A stretch of DNA of 64,000 nucleotides, taken from Sphingomonas sp. (GTDB taxonomy: Bacteria; Pseudomonadota; Alphaproteobacteria; Sphingomonadales; Sphingomonadaceae). The notes below the pieces were generated by a model. It saw only the letters and a program-made list of their open reading frames with translations, did not search any database and was not told the DNA's origin. The translations under genes were made by a program, and so were the position numbers. Location of the stretch: contig NZ_SSMY01000004.1 of NCBI RefSeq assembly GCF_004799495.1, positions 62,001 to 126,000 on the forward strand, given 5' to 3'. This document shows positions 29,416 through 39,139 of the stretch, in pieces. Every line of letters begins with the position of its first letter. The stretch's first letter is position 1.

Positions 29416-31140
29416 AGTCGCGATCCCGTCCTCGACGCGAATCCGCGCGTCGCAGCGGCTGAGGCTCGAATCGCGATGCGCGACGATCAGGATCGTCGGG
29501 CGCGGATCGAGCGCGGCGAGCCGGTCGAGCAGCGCACCCTCGCCGGCTTCGTCGATCGCGTTGGTCGCCTCGTCGAGGATCAGCAGCCGCGGGCGCCGCA
29601 GCAGCGCGCGAGCGATCGCCAAGCGCTGACGCTCGCCGCCCGATAATAATGCCCCACGCTCGCCGACGATGCTGTCGAGACCGCTGGGCATCCGGGCGAC
29701 GATCTCACTCGCGCCGGCGCACGCGATCGCCGCGTGCATCGCCGCCTCGCCGATCGCGTCGTCGCCCCAATCGAGGTTCCGCCGCACCGTGTCGTGGAAC
29801 ATGAAGCCGTCCTGCGGGACGTAAGCGACCGCCCCGCCCCAGCCGCCGGTCAGCGGCTTGCCCCCGACGCTCACCGTCCCGGCTTGCGGCGCGAGCAAAC
29901 CGGTGACGACATCGATCAGCGTCGTCTTGCCGCCGCCGCTCGGCCCGGTGATCCCGGTGATTGACCCCTGGGCGATGGTCAGCGTCGCAGTCTTCAGCCC
30001 ACCGCCGTCGCCGTGGATGTAGCTCACGCCGTCGAGCGCGATCGGTCCATTGCCGGGCGCCATGCCCCGCGGTTCGGGTTCGGCGGCGAAGTGCCGCTCG
30101 GCCTCGGTCACCGCGGCGAAGGCCGGCAGGCCGAACGCGATCGCCACTATCGATTGCTGCAATTGCTGCACCGGCCCGACCATCCGCGCGAACACCAGCA
30201 CGACGATGATCAGCCGCGCCGGCGCGACGCCGAGCAGCCCGACCCCGCCAACCACGACGGCGGCCAGCACGAACGCCGACCCGATCGCGAAGCCCAGCCG
30301 TGCGCGTGCCTGCCCGCGCTGGAACGTCAGCGCGCTGTCGCGCGAGCGCGCCTGCGCGGCGGCGAACTCGGCGACGAAGCGGTCGCGCATCCGCTGCGCC
30401 GCGGCGATCTTCAGCCCGCCGAGGAACCCCGCCGCATTGCTCATCATCGATTGCCCGGCGCGCATCACCTTGTGCCCGCTGGAAAAGGCGTGGCGCTGGA
30501 GCAGCAACAGCATGCCGCCGCCCACCACGATCACCGCCACGGCGATCCCCGCCATGGCCGGTGATAAGGCAGCGACGACCGCCAACTGCACGCCGAGCGT
30601 GATTAGCCCGACGCACACCTGCACCATCATCTGCGCGGTCGACCCGACCCGCGTCATGTCCAGCCCGAGCAACGTCGTGACACGCGAATGGTCGAGCGCG
30701 GCGACCTTCGCCCACGGTGCCACCGCCAGCGCGCGCATTACGCGCAACCGCTGCGCGTCGACGAAGCGATATTGCAGCGATTGCAATGTCATGTCGCGCG
30801 CGTAAAGCAGCAGCGCGCGGACGATCATCATCGCGACAAACCCGGCGACCAGCAGCCCCATCAGCGCGCCCGGCGTCGCGAACCCCCAGCGCGCCGCCGC
30901 GACGCGGACCCACGACAGCTCGTTCGCGCCGGTCAGCACGCCCAGAATAGGCACGAGCAGCAACAGGCCCGCGCCTTCGATCAACGCCCCCAGCAAGGCG
31001 AGCACGAGTGCCAACGCGGTATGCCGCGGTTGCGCGGTCACGAGCGCGCGGATCGCCGCCATCGCCGTCCGCGCCGTTCCCGCTGAAGGATGCTCCCCTG
31101 TCACAGCGCCAGTGGTAGGGGGCGACAAGGCGACTGTCAC
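29407..31140 (-). CDS. ABC exporter, fused membrane and ATPase domains
   Basis: 577 residues. About six membrane helices (residues ~45-330) are followed by an ATPase with Walker A GPSGGGKTT, Q-loop VAYVPQDGF, signature LSGGERQRLAIARALL, Walker B LLILDEATNAID and the H-loop histidine (VAHRD). This is the half-transporter layout of lipid, peptide or drug exporters; the cargo is unknown. The start is uncertain: GTG at 31140 or, more likely by hydropathy, ATG at 31062 (MAAIRALV). A remnant of another gene overlaps its 5' side. Confidence 0.88.
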   Translation of the reverse strand: MTVALSPPTTGAVTGEHPSAGTARTAMAAIRALVTAQPRHTALALVLALLGALIEGAGLLLLVPILGVLTGANELSWVRVAAARWGFATPGALMGLLVAGFVAMMIVRALLLYARDMTLQSLQYRFVDAQRLRVMRALAVAPWAKVAALDHSRVTTLLGLDMTRVGSTAQMMVQVCVGLITLGVQLAVVAALSPAMAGIAVAVIVVGGGMLLLLQRHAFSSGHKVMRAGQSMMSNAAGFLGGLKIAAAQRMRDRFVAEFAAAQARSRDSALTFQRGQARARLGFAIGSAFVLAAVVVGGVGLLGVAPARLIIVVLVFARMVGPVQQLQQSIVAIAFGLPAFAAVTEAERHFAAEPEPRGMAPGNGPIALDGVSYIHGDGGGLKTATLTIAQGSITGITGPSGGGKTTLIDVVTGLLAPQAGTVSVGGKPLTGGWGGAVAYVPQDGFMFHDTVRRNLDWGDDAIGEAAMHAAIACAGASEIVARMPSGLDSIVGERGALLSGGERQRLAIARALLRRPRLLILDEATNAIDEAGEGALLDRLAALDPRPTILIVAHRDSSLSRCDARIRVEDGIATSA

Positions 31141-31453
31141 CGGGGAAGGCGCTGTCGCGTGTCACCGCGTTCCTGAACGCTGCGCCCGCGATCCCGCCCG
31201 CCATGCCGCTGACCAGCTGAACGCCATAGCTTTCCAGCCGGCTCAGCGGATGGATCAGCCCGCCGTGGATGTCCTTCGGGCCCTCCAGCGCGCGGCTGAC
31301 CGCGCCCGACACGCCCGCGGTGATCCCCGCCACCGCCACCCCGGTCCAGTCGAAATGGTCCTGCAGGTGCGTCGCCACCGCCACGCCTTGGTTGATCGCG
31401 TTCGACGCCACCCCGCGCACCACGTCGCCGACATATTCGTCCCGAGTCGGTCA
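31126..31453 (-). pseudogene. 3' fragment of a large repetitive secreted protein
   Basis: In one frame the minus strand reads DEYVGDVVRGVASNAINQG, then DHFDWTGVAVAGITAGVSGAV and SYGVQLVSGMAGGIAGAAFRNAV, a Gly/Ala-rich pattern typical of the C-terminal parts of very large hemagglutinin- or toxin-like proteins. An in-frame TGA lies just upstream and no start or signal is available, so the 5' part has been lost. The frame then runs out of phase into the ABC exporter. It lies 80 bases from tRNA-Gln. Identity of the parent gene is inferred. Confidence 0.45.
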
Positions 31454-31530
31454 AGCGCTAAAACGCCGGCGATTGAATGAGTTGTGGACAGCGGTTGATG
31501 CGGCGCGTTTGCGAAATATGAGCGACTGGT

Positions 31531-31605
31531 TGGCTGGGGCGGCAGGATTCGAACCTGCGAATGGCGGCACCAAAAGCCGCTGCCTTACCACTTGGCGACG
31601 CCCCA
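31531..31605 (-). tRNA. tRNA-Gln (TTG)
   Basis: Read on the minus strand the acceptor stem TGGGGCG pairs with CGCCCCA. The anticodon stem GCGGC/GCCGC encloses loop TTTTGGT with anticodon TTG. The T arm GCAGGTTCGAATCCTGC is perfect, and the CCA end is encoded. Length 75 bases. Confidence 0.95.
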
Positions 31606-31691
31606 CCGATGCCAGCCCTGCGAGCCTGCTCGCATAGGGGCCATCAAAGGCGAGCGGCGCTTATAGCGGCGCGCCGCGCGGTGCCAACCCT

Positions 31692-32777
31692 CTACAGCCG
31701 GTCGAGCCAGCCGTGCGGATCGGGCGCCGCGCCGCGCTGGATCGCGACCAGCGCGTCGCGCAACGCGAGCGACATCTGCCCGGGACCGCCCGAGCCGATC
31801 GTGAAGTTGCCCGACGCGGCCTTGACCGACCCGATCGGCGTGACCACCGCCGCCGTGCCGCACGCGAACGCCTCAACCAGCCGACCGCTCGCCGCGTCGG
31901 CGCGCCATTGATCGAGCGCATAGCGCTCCTCGCGCACCGTCAGCCCGCGGTCGCGCGCCAGCGCGATCAGCGAATCGCGCGTGATGCCGGCGAGGATCGT
32001 GTCGCTCAATGGCGGGGTGGCGAGCGACCCGTCGTCGAACACGAAGAAGATGTTCATGCCGCCGAGCTCTTCGATATAGCGCCGCTCGACCGCATCGAGG
32101 AACACGACCTGGTCGCACCCCTTCGCGATCGCCTCGGACTGCGCCGCGAGGCTTGCGGCATAATTGCCGCCGCATTTCGCCGCTCCCGTGCCGCCCGGCG
32201 CGGCGCGCGTGTAATTCTCCGACGCCCAGATCGACACCGCCTTGGGCCCACCCTTGAAATACGCACCGACCGACGAGGCGATCACCATATAGACGTAATC
32301 GGCCGACGGTTTGACCCCGAGGAACGCCTCGCTCGCGATCATGAACGGGCGCAGGTACAGCGCGCCGCCATCGCTGTCGGGAATCCAGTCGATCTCGCTT
32401 CGCACCAACGCGCGGCACGATTCGACGAACAGGTCGGCGGGCAATTCGGGCATCGCCAGTCGCCGCGCCGATGCCTGGAAGCGGCGGGCGTTGGCATCGG
32501 GCCGGAACAGCGCGGGTCCGCCCGCAGTGCGATACGCCTTGAGGCCTTCGAAAATCTCCTGCGCGTAATGCAGCACGGCGCATGCCGGATCGACCGTCAG
32601 GGGGCTACGCGGTGCGATCGCCATGTCGTGCCAACCGTCGGTCGCATTGTAGTGCGCGATCGCCATATGGTCGGTGAAGACGCGTCCGAAGCCGGGATCG
32701 ACCATCCGCGCGGCGCGCTCCGCGGCGGACGTGGGAGTGGCAGTCGGATCGAGCGGGAACGTGGCGGCGATGGTCAT
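31692..32777 (-). CDS. ilvE: branched-chain amino acid aminotransferase
   Basis: 361 residues, PLP fold type IV. FEGLKAYR and RPFMIASEAFLGV are conserved. The PLP lysine is in TGAAKCGGNYAASL, and the family pattern EELGGMNIFFV follows. The enzyme makes or degrades Leu, Ile and Val. It is divergent from a MarR-type gene with a candidate operator between them. Confidence 0.94.
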   Translation of the reverse strand: MTIAATFPLDPTATPTSAAERAARMVDPGFGRVFTDHMAIAHYNATDGWHDMAIAPRSPLTVDPACAVLHYAQEIFEGLKAYRTAGGPALFRPDANARRFQASARRLAMPELPADLFVESCRALVRSEIDWIPDSDGGALYLRPFMIASEAFLGVKPSADYVYMVIASSVGAYFKGGPKAVSIWASENYTRAAPGGTGAAKCGGNYAASLAAQSEAIAKGCDQVVFLDAVERRYIEELGGMNIFFVFDDGSLATPPLSDTILAGITRDSLIALARDRGLTVREERYALDQWRADAASGRLVEAFACGTAAVVTPIGSVKAASGNFTIGSGGPGQMSLALRDALVAIQRGAAPDPHGWLDRL

Positions 32778-32818
32778 GGCCGCCGTCCCATAGGCGCGAT
32801 TGCGTGCGCGTCCAAGGC

Positions 32819-32844
32819 TTGCCGTAGGGTCATTACGGTGGCAA
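32819..32844. promoter_or_regulatory. imperfect inverted repeat between ilvE and the MarR-type gene
   Basis: TTGCCGTA and TACGGTGGCAA form an imperfect dyad in the 79-base divergent region, just upstream of the regulator's start. MarR proteins usually bind such dyads next to their own gene. Confidence 0.4.
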
Positions 32845-32856
32845 CAACGGGACAAT

Positions 32857-33372
32857 ATGACTGCCCAAACACCAGCCGCTTCGGCCCAATTCCTGCGCGA
32901 ATCGGAACTGCGCCGCGGTTCCGAACTGCTGTTTTTCGCCTACAGCCGCGTGACTCGCGCGGTTGACGAGCGGCTCGGGGCCAACAGCATTGGGCGGGCG
33001 CACCACCGCGCGCTGTATTTCATCGGGCGCCATCCGGACATTTCGGTGAGCGAGCTGCTCGCGATCCTGGGCGTGACCAAGCAATCGCTCGGCCGCGTGC
33101 TGACCGAACTGGAGCAGCGCGGCCTCGTCGAAACGCGCGTCGGCGACCGCGACCGGCGCCAGCGGCTGCTGCGCCTGACCGCGAGCGGGCACGCGCTCGA
33201 CATGGAATTGTTCAACGCCAGCCGCGAGATCATGGCCAATGCCTATACCAGGGCGGGCCAGCAGGCCGTGACCGGGTTCTGGGCGGTGCTCGAGGGGCTG
33301 ATCCCCGACGCCGAGCGCGCGCGGATCCATTCGTGGCGTGAGAATTCGGTGCCGCCCGGCGAACGCTCCTAG
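32857..33372 (+). CDS. MarR-family transcriptional regulator
   Basis: 171 residues. The winged helix lies at about 50-115: HHRALYFIGRHPDISVSELLAILGVTKQSLGRVLTELEQRGLVETRVGDRDRRQRLLRLT, with the typical DxRxRx wing. The ligand is unknown. The ATG at 32857 follows ACGGGAC; upstream in-frame starts would run into the ilvE control region. Divergent from ilvE, and its stop overlaps that of proC (CTAG). Confidence 0.9.
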   Translation: MTAQTPAASAQFLRESELRRGSELLFFAYSRVTRAVDERLGANSIGRAHHRALYFIGRHPDISVSELLAILGVTKQSLGRVLTELEQRGLVETRVGDRDRRQRLLRLTASGHALDMELFNASREIMANAYTRAGQQAVTGFWAVLEGLIPDAERARIHSWRENSVPPGERS

Positions 33373-34181
33373 CGCCGCGCCTCCGCCGCCATTTCCTCGC
33401 CGCGCTTGCGGGCGGCGGCGAGCGTTTCGGTCAACAACATCACCAGCGCCTCGTCGCGGTCGAGCACGTTGAGCCCCTCCCGCGTCGACCCGCCGGGACT
33501 GGCGACGCGGTCGGCCAGCGTCGCGGGCGTCGCATCGGCCCCGGTCGCCATCGCGGCAGCGCCCTCGACCGTCGCCAGCGCGAGCCGCGCCGCTTGATCG
33601 CCGGGAATACCGAGCGCCTCACCGCCCTTCGCCAGCGCATCGATGAAGCGGAACAGGAAGGCGGGGCCGCACCCTTCGAGCGTGCCGAGCGCGCCGTACG
33701 ATGCCTCGTCATCGGTCCATTCGACCAGCCCGAGCGGAGCCATCAGCGCGGCGACCGACTCCTTGACCGGCGGTGGCGCGGCGCGCGCGTGGAGCACGAC
33801 GACGCCCTTGCCCAGCGCGACCGGCAAATTGGGCATCGCGCGGACGATCGCGGGGCCGGGAAAACGTTCGGCCAGCGTCGCTTCCTCGACCCCGGCGAGG
33901 ATCGAGATCAGCATCGGCGCCCTAGCGATCGCGTCGCCATACTGAGCGACTATCTCGTCGATCTGTTGCGGCTTCATCCCCAGCATGATCGCGTCGGGCG
34001 GCGGGCCGTCGGGCAGCGTCCGCGCCTGCCGCACCCCGCCGGGCAAGGCGCGATCGTTGCGGTTGACGACGTCGACCGCGCCCGCCGCGATCCGCCCGCT
34101 ATCGATCCAGCGCGACAGCATCGCGCCGGCCATGTTGCCGCAGCCGATCAGCCAGAGGCGTTGGAGCGCCACCCCGCTCAC
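33369..34181 (-). CDS. proC: pyrroline-5-carboxylate reductase
   Basis: 270 residues. It makes proline from pyrroline-5-carboxylate. GCGNMAGAML is the NADPH loop, ILAGVEEATL and VRAMPNLPVALG are conserved, and the C-terminal GCGPAFLFRFIDAL and ASPGGSTREGL form the active site. The start is taken as GTG at 34181, which overlaps the ybjN-like stop as GTGA; a GTG at 34172 is possible. Confidence 0.93.
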   Translation of the reverse strand: MSGVALQRLWLIGCGNMAGAMLSRWIDSGRIAAGAVDVVNRNDRALPGGVRQARTLPDGPPPDAIMLGMKPQQIDEIVAQYGDAIARAPMLISILAGVEEATLAERFPGPAIVRAMPNLPVALGKGVVVLHARAAPPPVKESVAALMAPLGLVEWTDDEASYGALGTLEGCGPAFLFRFIDALAKGGEALGIPGDQAARLALATVEGAAAMATGADATPATLADRVASPGGSTREGLNVLDRDEALVMLLTETLAAARKRGEEMAAEARR

Positions 34182-34684
34182 GCCTCGCCCTGCGTCTCCG
34201 TCATCGATGCGGCGAGCGCTTCCCTGGGCGTCTTGCCGCCCCACAGCACGAACTGGAACACCGGGTAAAAGCGCTCGCACTCGTCGATCGCGGATTCGAT
34301 GATCAGCTCGGCATTTTCCAGGCTGAGCGTGCCGCCGTCGGTCCCGTCGATCACCGCGGCGTGGCGGTAGAGCACGATCCCGCTCGACGACCACAGTTCG
34401 AAATGGCCGATCCACAATTGCTCGTTGATCAGCCCGATCGCCTCGTAGATCGCGGCGCGGCGCTCGTCGTCGGTGACGCGGATGTCGGGGAAGGCGAGGA
34501 ATTGCAGCACGCTGTCTTCCTCGCGCCACAGCGCGCGGAGCTCGTATTGCGTCCAGCTGCCCTTGACCGTCGCCACCACTTCGTCGTCGTGACGCTGATG
34601 ATCCCAGCCATGCGCGGCGTAGTAATTCTCGATCATGTCGATCGGCGCCGCGTCTTCGCGCGACAGATCGTTTTCATCGAGCAT
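34178..34684 (-). CDS. YbjN-domain protein
   Basis: 168 residues. The fold of YbjN/type III chaperone-like proteins is suggested by ENYYAAHGWDHQRHDDEVVATVKGSWTQYEL and the C-terminal ECERFYPVFQFVLWGGKTPREALAA, which is characteristic of the alphaproteobacterial group. The role is unclear; E. coli YbjN affects stress and motility. Coupled to proC by a 4-base overlap. Confidence 0.85.
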   Translation of the reverse strand: MLDENDLSREDAAPIDMIENYYAAHGWDHQRHDDEVVATVKGSWTQYELRALWREEDSVLQFLAFPDIRVTDDERRAAIYEAIGLINEQLWIGHFELWSSSGIVLYRHAAVIDGTDGGTLSLENAELIIESAIDECERFYPVFQFVLWGGKTPREALAASMTETQGEA

Positions 34685-34771
34685 GGCGGGTCTCGCGGTT
34701 CATGCGCGGAATCTGCCCGCTGCGGCCGAAACGCGCAACGGGGACGCGTGGAGAAAGCTGTGGATAGGGCG

Positions 34772-35029
34772 TTAGGCCTTTGTGGACTTCTTCGCGCCCT
34801 CGAGCTTGTCGAGCCGCGCCTTCAGCGCCTCGGCCTCGTCGCGCGCCGCGGCGGCCATCGCCTTCACCGCCTCGAATTCCTCGCGGCTGACGAAGTCCAT
34901 CCCGCCGATCCATTCGCGCGCGCGTTCGCGCGTCGCGGCCTCGGCCTCGCGGCCCATCCCGGCCAGCGTGCCGGCGGCGCCGTTCACGAACTTGACCACA
35001 TCGTCGAACAAACGGTTTTCGGACTGCAT
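34772..35029 (-). CDS. ubiK: UbiK-family ubiquinone biosynthesis accessory factor
   Basis: 85 residues. The pattern is that of the BMFP/DUF526 family: an N-terminal amphipathic helix (NRLFDDVVKFVNGAAGTLAGM), a central VSREEFEAVKAMAAAAR and a C-terminal coiled coil (EAEALKARLDKLEGAKK). UbiK assists assembly or lipid access of the aerobic ubiquinone complex. Confidence 0.85.
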   Translation of the reverse strand: MQSENRLFDDVVKFVNGAAGTLAGMGREAEAATRERAREWIGGMDFVSREEFEAVKAMAAAARDEAEALKARLDKLEGAKKSTKA

Positions 35030-35051
35030 CGGAACGTTCCTTTAAGTCATC

Positions 35052-35603
35052 TCAGATCGTCATCTGGGTGCTCGACGACGACGGCACAAGCGCCTCGGCA
35101 TCGGGATTGAGCTGCAGGACCCCGAAATTGAGGCACCCCGCGAAGCATAGCCACGCGAGATACGGCACCATCAGCCACGCCGCCGCGGTGCGGATCCGGC
35201 CGAAAATGAAGGTGGTGATCAGCGCGACGGCGAACATCGCGACGATGATCAGCAACCCCGCGAGCACCAGATGCGCGCCGAAGAACACCGGCGTCCAGGC
35301 AATATTGAGCACCATCTGAAGCGCGAACAGCCCGATCGCCAGCCCGCGATAGCGCGACCCGCGTGCGTTGAGGATCATCGCCAGCGCGAGCCCCATCATC
35401 ACATAGAGCGCGGCCCAGGCGATCGGGAACACCCAGCTGGGCGGGTTGAGCGCGGGCTTGGCGAGCTCGCGATACCATAGGCTCCGGTCGCCCGAGGGCG
35501 CGAACTGGCTCGACGCGAAGCCGAGCAGGATGATCAGCGGCACCGTCACCACCGCCCAGCGCAGGAAGGCCCAGCGCAACTGTCCCTTGGTCGCAATCTC
35601 CAT
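35052..35603 (-). CDS. tspO: TspO/MBR family membrane protein
   Basis: 183 residues, five membrane helices. PALNPPSWVFPIAWAALY and LNIAWTPVFFG carry the conserved tryptophans and prolines of TspO, and the late MVPYLAWLCFAGCLNFGV is also typical. TspO binds porphyrins and is linked to tetrapyrrole and stress regulation. AAGGACG precedes the ATG. The C-terminal hydrophilic tail is slightly longer than usual. Confidence 0.92.
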   Translation of the reverse strand: MEIATKGQLRWAFLRWAVVTVPLIILLGFASSQFAPSGDRSLWYRELAKPALNPPSWVFPIAWAALYVMMGLALAMILNARGSRYRGLAIGLFALQMVLNIAWTPVFFGAHLVLAGLLIIVAMFAVALITTFIFGRIRTAAAWLMVPYLAWLCFAGCLNFGVLQLNPDAEALVPSSSSTQMTI

Positions 35604-35641
35604 ATCGTCCTTCTGGCAGCGCGCGCGGCGAAGGCAAGCGA

Positions 35642-36376
35642 CTAGGCGGTGAGATGTGCCCCAATCAGGAACTCGATATTGCCTTCGGGGCCGGTGATCG
35701 GGCTTTGCGTGACGCCTTCAACCGCCCAGCCCTGCGTCGTCAGCCACGCCGCGACCTCGTCGCATACGCGCTGATGGATTACAGGATCGCGCACCACGCC
35801 GCCCTTCCCCACCTCATCGCGCCCCGCCTCGAATTGCGGCTTGATCAGCGCGAGCAACCGCGCGCCGGGCCGGGCGAAGCGCAGCGGCACCTCGAGCACC
35901 TTGGCCAGCCCGATGAAGCTCGCGTCACACACGATCAGGTCGGCGGGCTCTGGGATATGCGCGTCGGTCAGGACACGCGCGCTGGTCTGTTCGTGGACGA
36001 TCACGCGCTCGTCCTGCCGCAGCTTCCACGCGAGCTGATTGGTTCCGCTATCAACCGCATAAACCCGCGCCGCGCCGCGCGAGAGCAGCACGTCGGTGAA
36101 CCCGCCGGTCGAGCTTCCCACGTCGATCGCCATCGCGCCCGCGACATCCCAGCCGAAATGGTCGAGCCCGTGCGCCAGCTTGATCCCGCCGCGCGATACC
36201 CAGGGATGATCGCGGCCCTTGACCTCCACTGCTGCGTCTTCAGCTACTTGTTCGCCCGGTTTGGCGACCTTGCGTCCCCCGGCAAACACCAGCCCCGCCA
36301 TGATCAGCGCCTGTGCCCGCGTGCGGCTTTCGACAAGACCGCGATCGACAAGCAGTTGGTCGATCCGTTGTTTCAG
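35642..36376 (-). CDS. tlyA: TlyA-family rRNA 2'-O-methyltransferase, probable CTG start
   Basis: 244 residues from CTG. An S4 RNA-binding domain ([33 protein letters not shown]) is followed by a methyltransferase with [14 protein letters not shown] and the catalytic K-D-K-E type residues ([23 protein letters not shown]). The first ATG (36301) would cut the S4 domain after only a few strands. No ATG, GTG or TTG lies upstream in frame, but a CTG at 36376 overlaps the dxs stop as CTGA and gives the full domain. TlyA methylates 16S/23S rRNA. Confidence 0.85.
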   Translation of the reverse strand: MKQRIDQLLVDRGLVESRTRAQALIMAGLVFAGGRKVAKPGEQVAEDAAVEVKGRDHPWVSRGGIKLAHGLDHFGWDVAGAMAIDVGSSTGGFTDVLLSRGAARVYAVDSGTNQLAWKLRQDERVIVHEQTSARVLTDAHIPEPADLIVCDASFIGLAKVLEVPLRFARPGARLLALIKPQFEAGRDEVGKGGVVRDPVIHQRVCDEVAAWLTTQGWAVEGVTQSPITGPEGNIEFLIGAHLTA

Positions 36377-38298
36377 GCCCGCGCCCCTTCGACCACGCCC
36401 GCGTCGTTGTGCCGCAACGCCTTGAGCACCGTCTCGACGATCGCGTCGGCGTCGAGCCCGGCTTCGGCATATTGCAGCTCGGGCTTGTCCTGATCCTGGA
36501 ACGCATCGGGCAGGCGCAGCGTGCGGAGCTTGAGGCCGGCGTCGATCAGCCCGGTGTCGCTCGCCATCGTGAGCACATGCGCGCCGAGGCCGCCGATCGA
36601 GCCTTCCTCGATCGTCACCGCGACTTCGTGGCTGGTCAGCAGCTTGCGGATCATTTCCTCGTCGAGCGGCTTGGCGAAGCGAAGGTCGGCGACGGTCGCC
36701 GACAGGCCTTTCGCGTCGAGCGCGTCGGCGGCCTTGAGCGCCTCGGCGAGACGGGTGCCAAGCGACAGGATCGCGACCTTCTTCCCCTCGCGCACGATCC
36801 GCCCTTTGCCGATCGGCAGTTGTTCGGCGATTTCGGGCAGCGCGACGCCGGTGCCGTTGCCGCGCGGATAGCGCACCGCGATCGGGCCGCTGTCGTGCAG
36901 CGCCGCGGTATGCGTCATGTGGACGAGCTCGGCCTCGTCCGCCGCCGCCATCACAACAAAATTGGGCAAGGTCGCCAAATAGGTTACATCGAAGCTGCCC
37001 GCGTGCGTAGCGCCGTCGGCACCGACCAGACCAGCGCGATCAATCGCGAACCGCACGGGTAAATTCTGAATCGCAACGTCGTGCACCACCTGATCGTACG
37101 CGCGCTGCAGGAAGGTCGAATATATCGCGCAGAACGGCCGCATCCCCTGCGCCGCCAGCCCCGCGGCAAAGGTCACTGCGTGCTGCTCGGCGATGCCGAC
37201 GTCGAACGTGCGGTCGGGGTGTGCCTTGGCGAAGCGGTCGAGCCCGGTTCCGCTCGGCATCGCCGCGGTGATCGCGACGATGCTCGGGTCGCGGTCGGCA
37301 TCCTTGATCAGCTGATCGGCGAAGACGTTCTGGTACGCGGGCGGCCCCGGGGGCGCCTTGGCCTGCGTGCCGGTGATCACGTCGAACTTCTGCACGCCAT
37401 GATATTTGTCCGCTGCCGCCTCGGCCGGGCCGTAGCCCTTGCCCTTAGTGGTCACGACATGGACCAGGATCGGGCCGTGCTCGCTGTCGCGGACGTTCTC
37501 GAGCACCGGGATCAGATGGTCGAGGTTATGCCCGTCGATCGGGCCGACGTAATAGAAGCCGAGTTCCTCGAACAGCGTGCCGCCGGTCACCATGCCGCGG
37601 GTAAATTCCTCGGCCTTTTGCGCGGCGTTGTGGATGCGGCGCGAGATTTTCGCGGTGAGGCGCTTGGCGAGGCTGCGCAGGCCAAGATATTCGCTCGAGC
37701 TGACCATCCGCGCGAGATACGCCGACAGCCCGCCGACCGGCGGCGCGATCGACATGTCGTTGTCGTTGAGGATCACGACCAGCCGATTGCCCGCGGCCTC
37801 GGCGTTGTTCATCGCCTCGTACGCCATCCCCGCCGACATCGCGCCGTCGCCGATCACCGCGATCGCCTTGCCCGGCTTGCCCGCGAGCTTGTTGGCGATC
37901 GCGAACCCCAACGCCGCCGAGATCGAGGTCGACGAATGCGCCGCGCCGAACGGGTCGTATTCACTCTCGCTGCGCTTGGTGAAACCGCTCAGGCCCCCGC
38001 CCTGCCGCAAGGTGCGGATGCGGTCGCGCCGCCCGGTCAGGATCTTGTGCGGATAGCATTGGTGCCCGACGTCCCACACCAGCCGGTCGTCGGGGGTGTC
38101 GAAGACATAATGGATCGCGGTGGTCAGCTCGACCACGCCGAGCCCCGAGCCGAGGTGTCCGCCGGTCGTGCCGACCGCGGAAATGACCTCAGCGCGCAAT
38201 TCGTCGGCCAACTGGCGCAATTGCGTAGGCTTGAGCGTGCGGAGGTCGGCGGGCGTCGAGACGGTGTCGAGCAGCGGCGTCGTGGGAAGGTCGGCCAT
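36373..38298 (-). CDS. dxs: 1-deoxy-D-xylulose-5-phosphate synthase
   Basis: 641 residues. First step of the MEP isoprenoid pathway, condensing pyruvate and glyceraldehyde-3-phosphate with thiamine diphosphate. Family features are [18 protein letters not shown], the TPP motif [41 protein letters not shown] and [15 protein letters not shown]. It is directly followed by tlyA. Confidence 0.96.
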   Translation of the reverse strand: MADLPTTPLLDTVSTPADLRTLKPTQLRQLADELRAEVISAVGTTGGHLGSGLGVVELTTAIHYVFDTPDDRLVWDVGHQCYPHKILTGRRDRIRTLRQGGGLSGFTKRSESEYDPFGAAHSSTSISAALGFAIANKLAGKPGKAIAVIGDGAMSAGMAYEAMNNAEAAGNRLVVILNDNDMSIAPPVGGLSAYLARMVSSSEYLGLRSLAKRLTAKISRRIHNAAQKAEEFTRGMVTGGTLFEELGFYYVGPIDGHNLDHLIPVLENVRDSEHGPILVHVVTTKGKGYGPAEAAADKYHGVQKFDVITGTQAKAPPGPPAYQNVFADQLIKDADRDPSIVAITAAMPSGTGLDRFAKAHPDRTFDVGIAEQHAVTFAAGLAAQGMRPFCAIYSTFLQRAYDQVVHDVAIQNLPVRFAIDRAGLVGADGATHAGSFDVTYLATLPNFVVMAAADEAELVHMTHTAALHDSGPIAVRYPRGNGTGVALPEIAEQLPIGKGRIVREGKKVAILSLGTRLAEALKAADALDAKGLSATVADLRFAKPLDEEMIRKLLTSHEVAVTIEEGSIGGLGAHVLTMASDTGLIDAGLKLRTLRLPDAFQDQDKPELQYAEAGLDADAIVETVLKALRHNDAGVVEGARA

Positions 38299-38351
38299 CG
38301 CACCGCCTTACCCCAGCGCGAAACGCCTGTCGATTGACCGTGTTAGCCGCG

Positions 38352-38870
38352 CTACCGCAGCCACCGCTGCATCGCCGGATAGCGCTCGCCCTCGCCTTCG
38401 CGCGCCGCCAGCCCATAATATTCGAGCATCGGCACGCCGACATAGCATCCGGCCGCGAAATTCTCGGCCAGATAGCCGCCGCCGCCCTTGCCATAGCCGT
38501 CGTCGTGAAAGACCAGCGCGGGATCGATACCGATCGCCGTCGCCGCGGCATACGACCAGGCGATCGCTGCCATCTCGTCGGCTGCGGCGGTTTCGACCGC
38601 GCCGAAGCTGGTATCGCTCGCGCTCGCGCGGATGGCAGGATGGGTGACCGCGAGATGTCCGGCCTCATGGAGCAGATCGCCGGGATGCGTGAGCCGCGCC
38701 GGATCGTAATGGAGCGCGCCCTCGCGCACCGCCATCGCGGCGAGCTGGCCGTCCTCGGCCAGCGGACTCGCCTCGACCGCGATGCCGATACCCCGCAGAA
38801 ACGCCACGATGGCGGTGGCGATGTCGCCGGACGGCCGTGCAACGGACGGCTCACCAATGTCAGTTGTCAT
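38352..38870 (-). CDS. putative HEAGH zinc-binding protein
   Basis: 172 residues from the chosen ATG. DLLHEAGHLAVTHP is an HExxH motif and AAADEMAAIAWSYAAATAIG some 30 residues later could supply the third zinc ligand. There is no signal peptide, so it would act in the cytoplasm. No named family is recognised. The start is uncertain: in-frame ATGs also lie at 38915 and 38951, but sequence before 38870 looks non-conserved and GC-poor. It could be a non-catalytic zinc protein. Confidence 0.6.
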   Translation of the reverse strand: MTTDIGEPSVARPSGDIATAIVAFLRGIGIAVEASPLAEDGQLAAMAVREGALHYDPARLTHPGDLLHEAGHLAVTHPAIRASASDTSFGAVETAAADEMAAIAWSYAAATAIGIDPALVFHDDGYGKGGGGYLAENFAAGCYVGVPMLEYYGLAAREGEGERYPAMQRWLR

Positions 38871-39139
38871 CTCATCCATTTCGAATATCTGATAGTCTTT
38901 GGTTCGTTCTGCCATGTCGCTGCGGTGCGTCCTAAGGCCGCGATCGGCCATTTATCGGTCGTTATAGGCAACAATTCCGTCTTTTTGCTGCGCTTCGTCG
39001 CCGCGAATAGCTTTTCGATGGACCGTCGCACGACCCATCGATACTCTCTCTTGGCCATTGCAGTTCGGATCGGCGTGCGCGGTCCATGGCGTGTTGCATC
39101 GGGAGGTTTCGAGAATCAAACAATAAGGGAGAGCGAGCC

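Noticed and set aside
29705..31423. 572-codon frame that begins with the hemagglutinin-like fragment
   Set aside because: After about 95 codons it becomes an out-of-frame translation of the ABC exporter, so a fusion protein is not credible.
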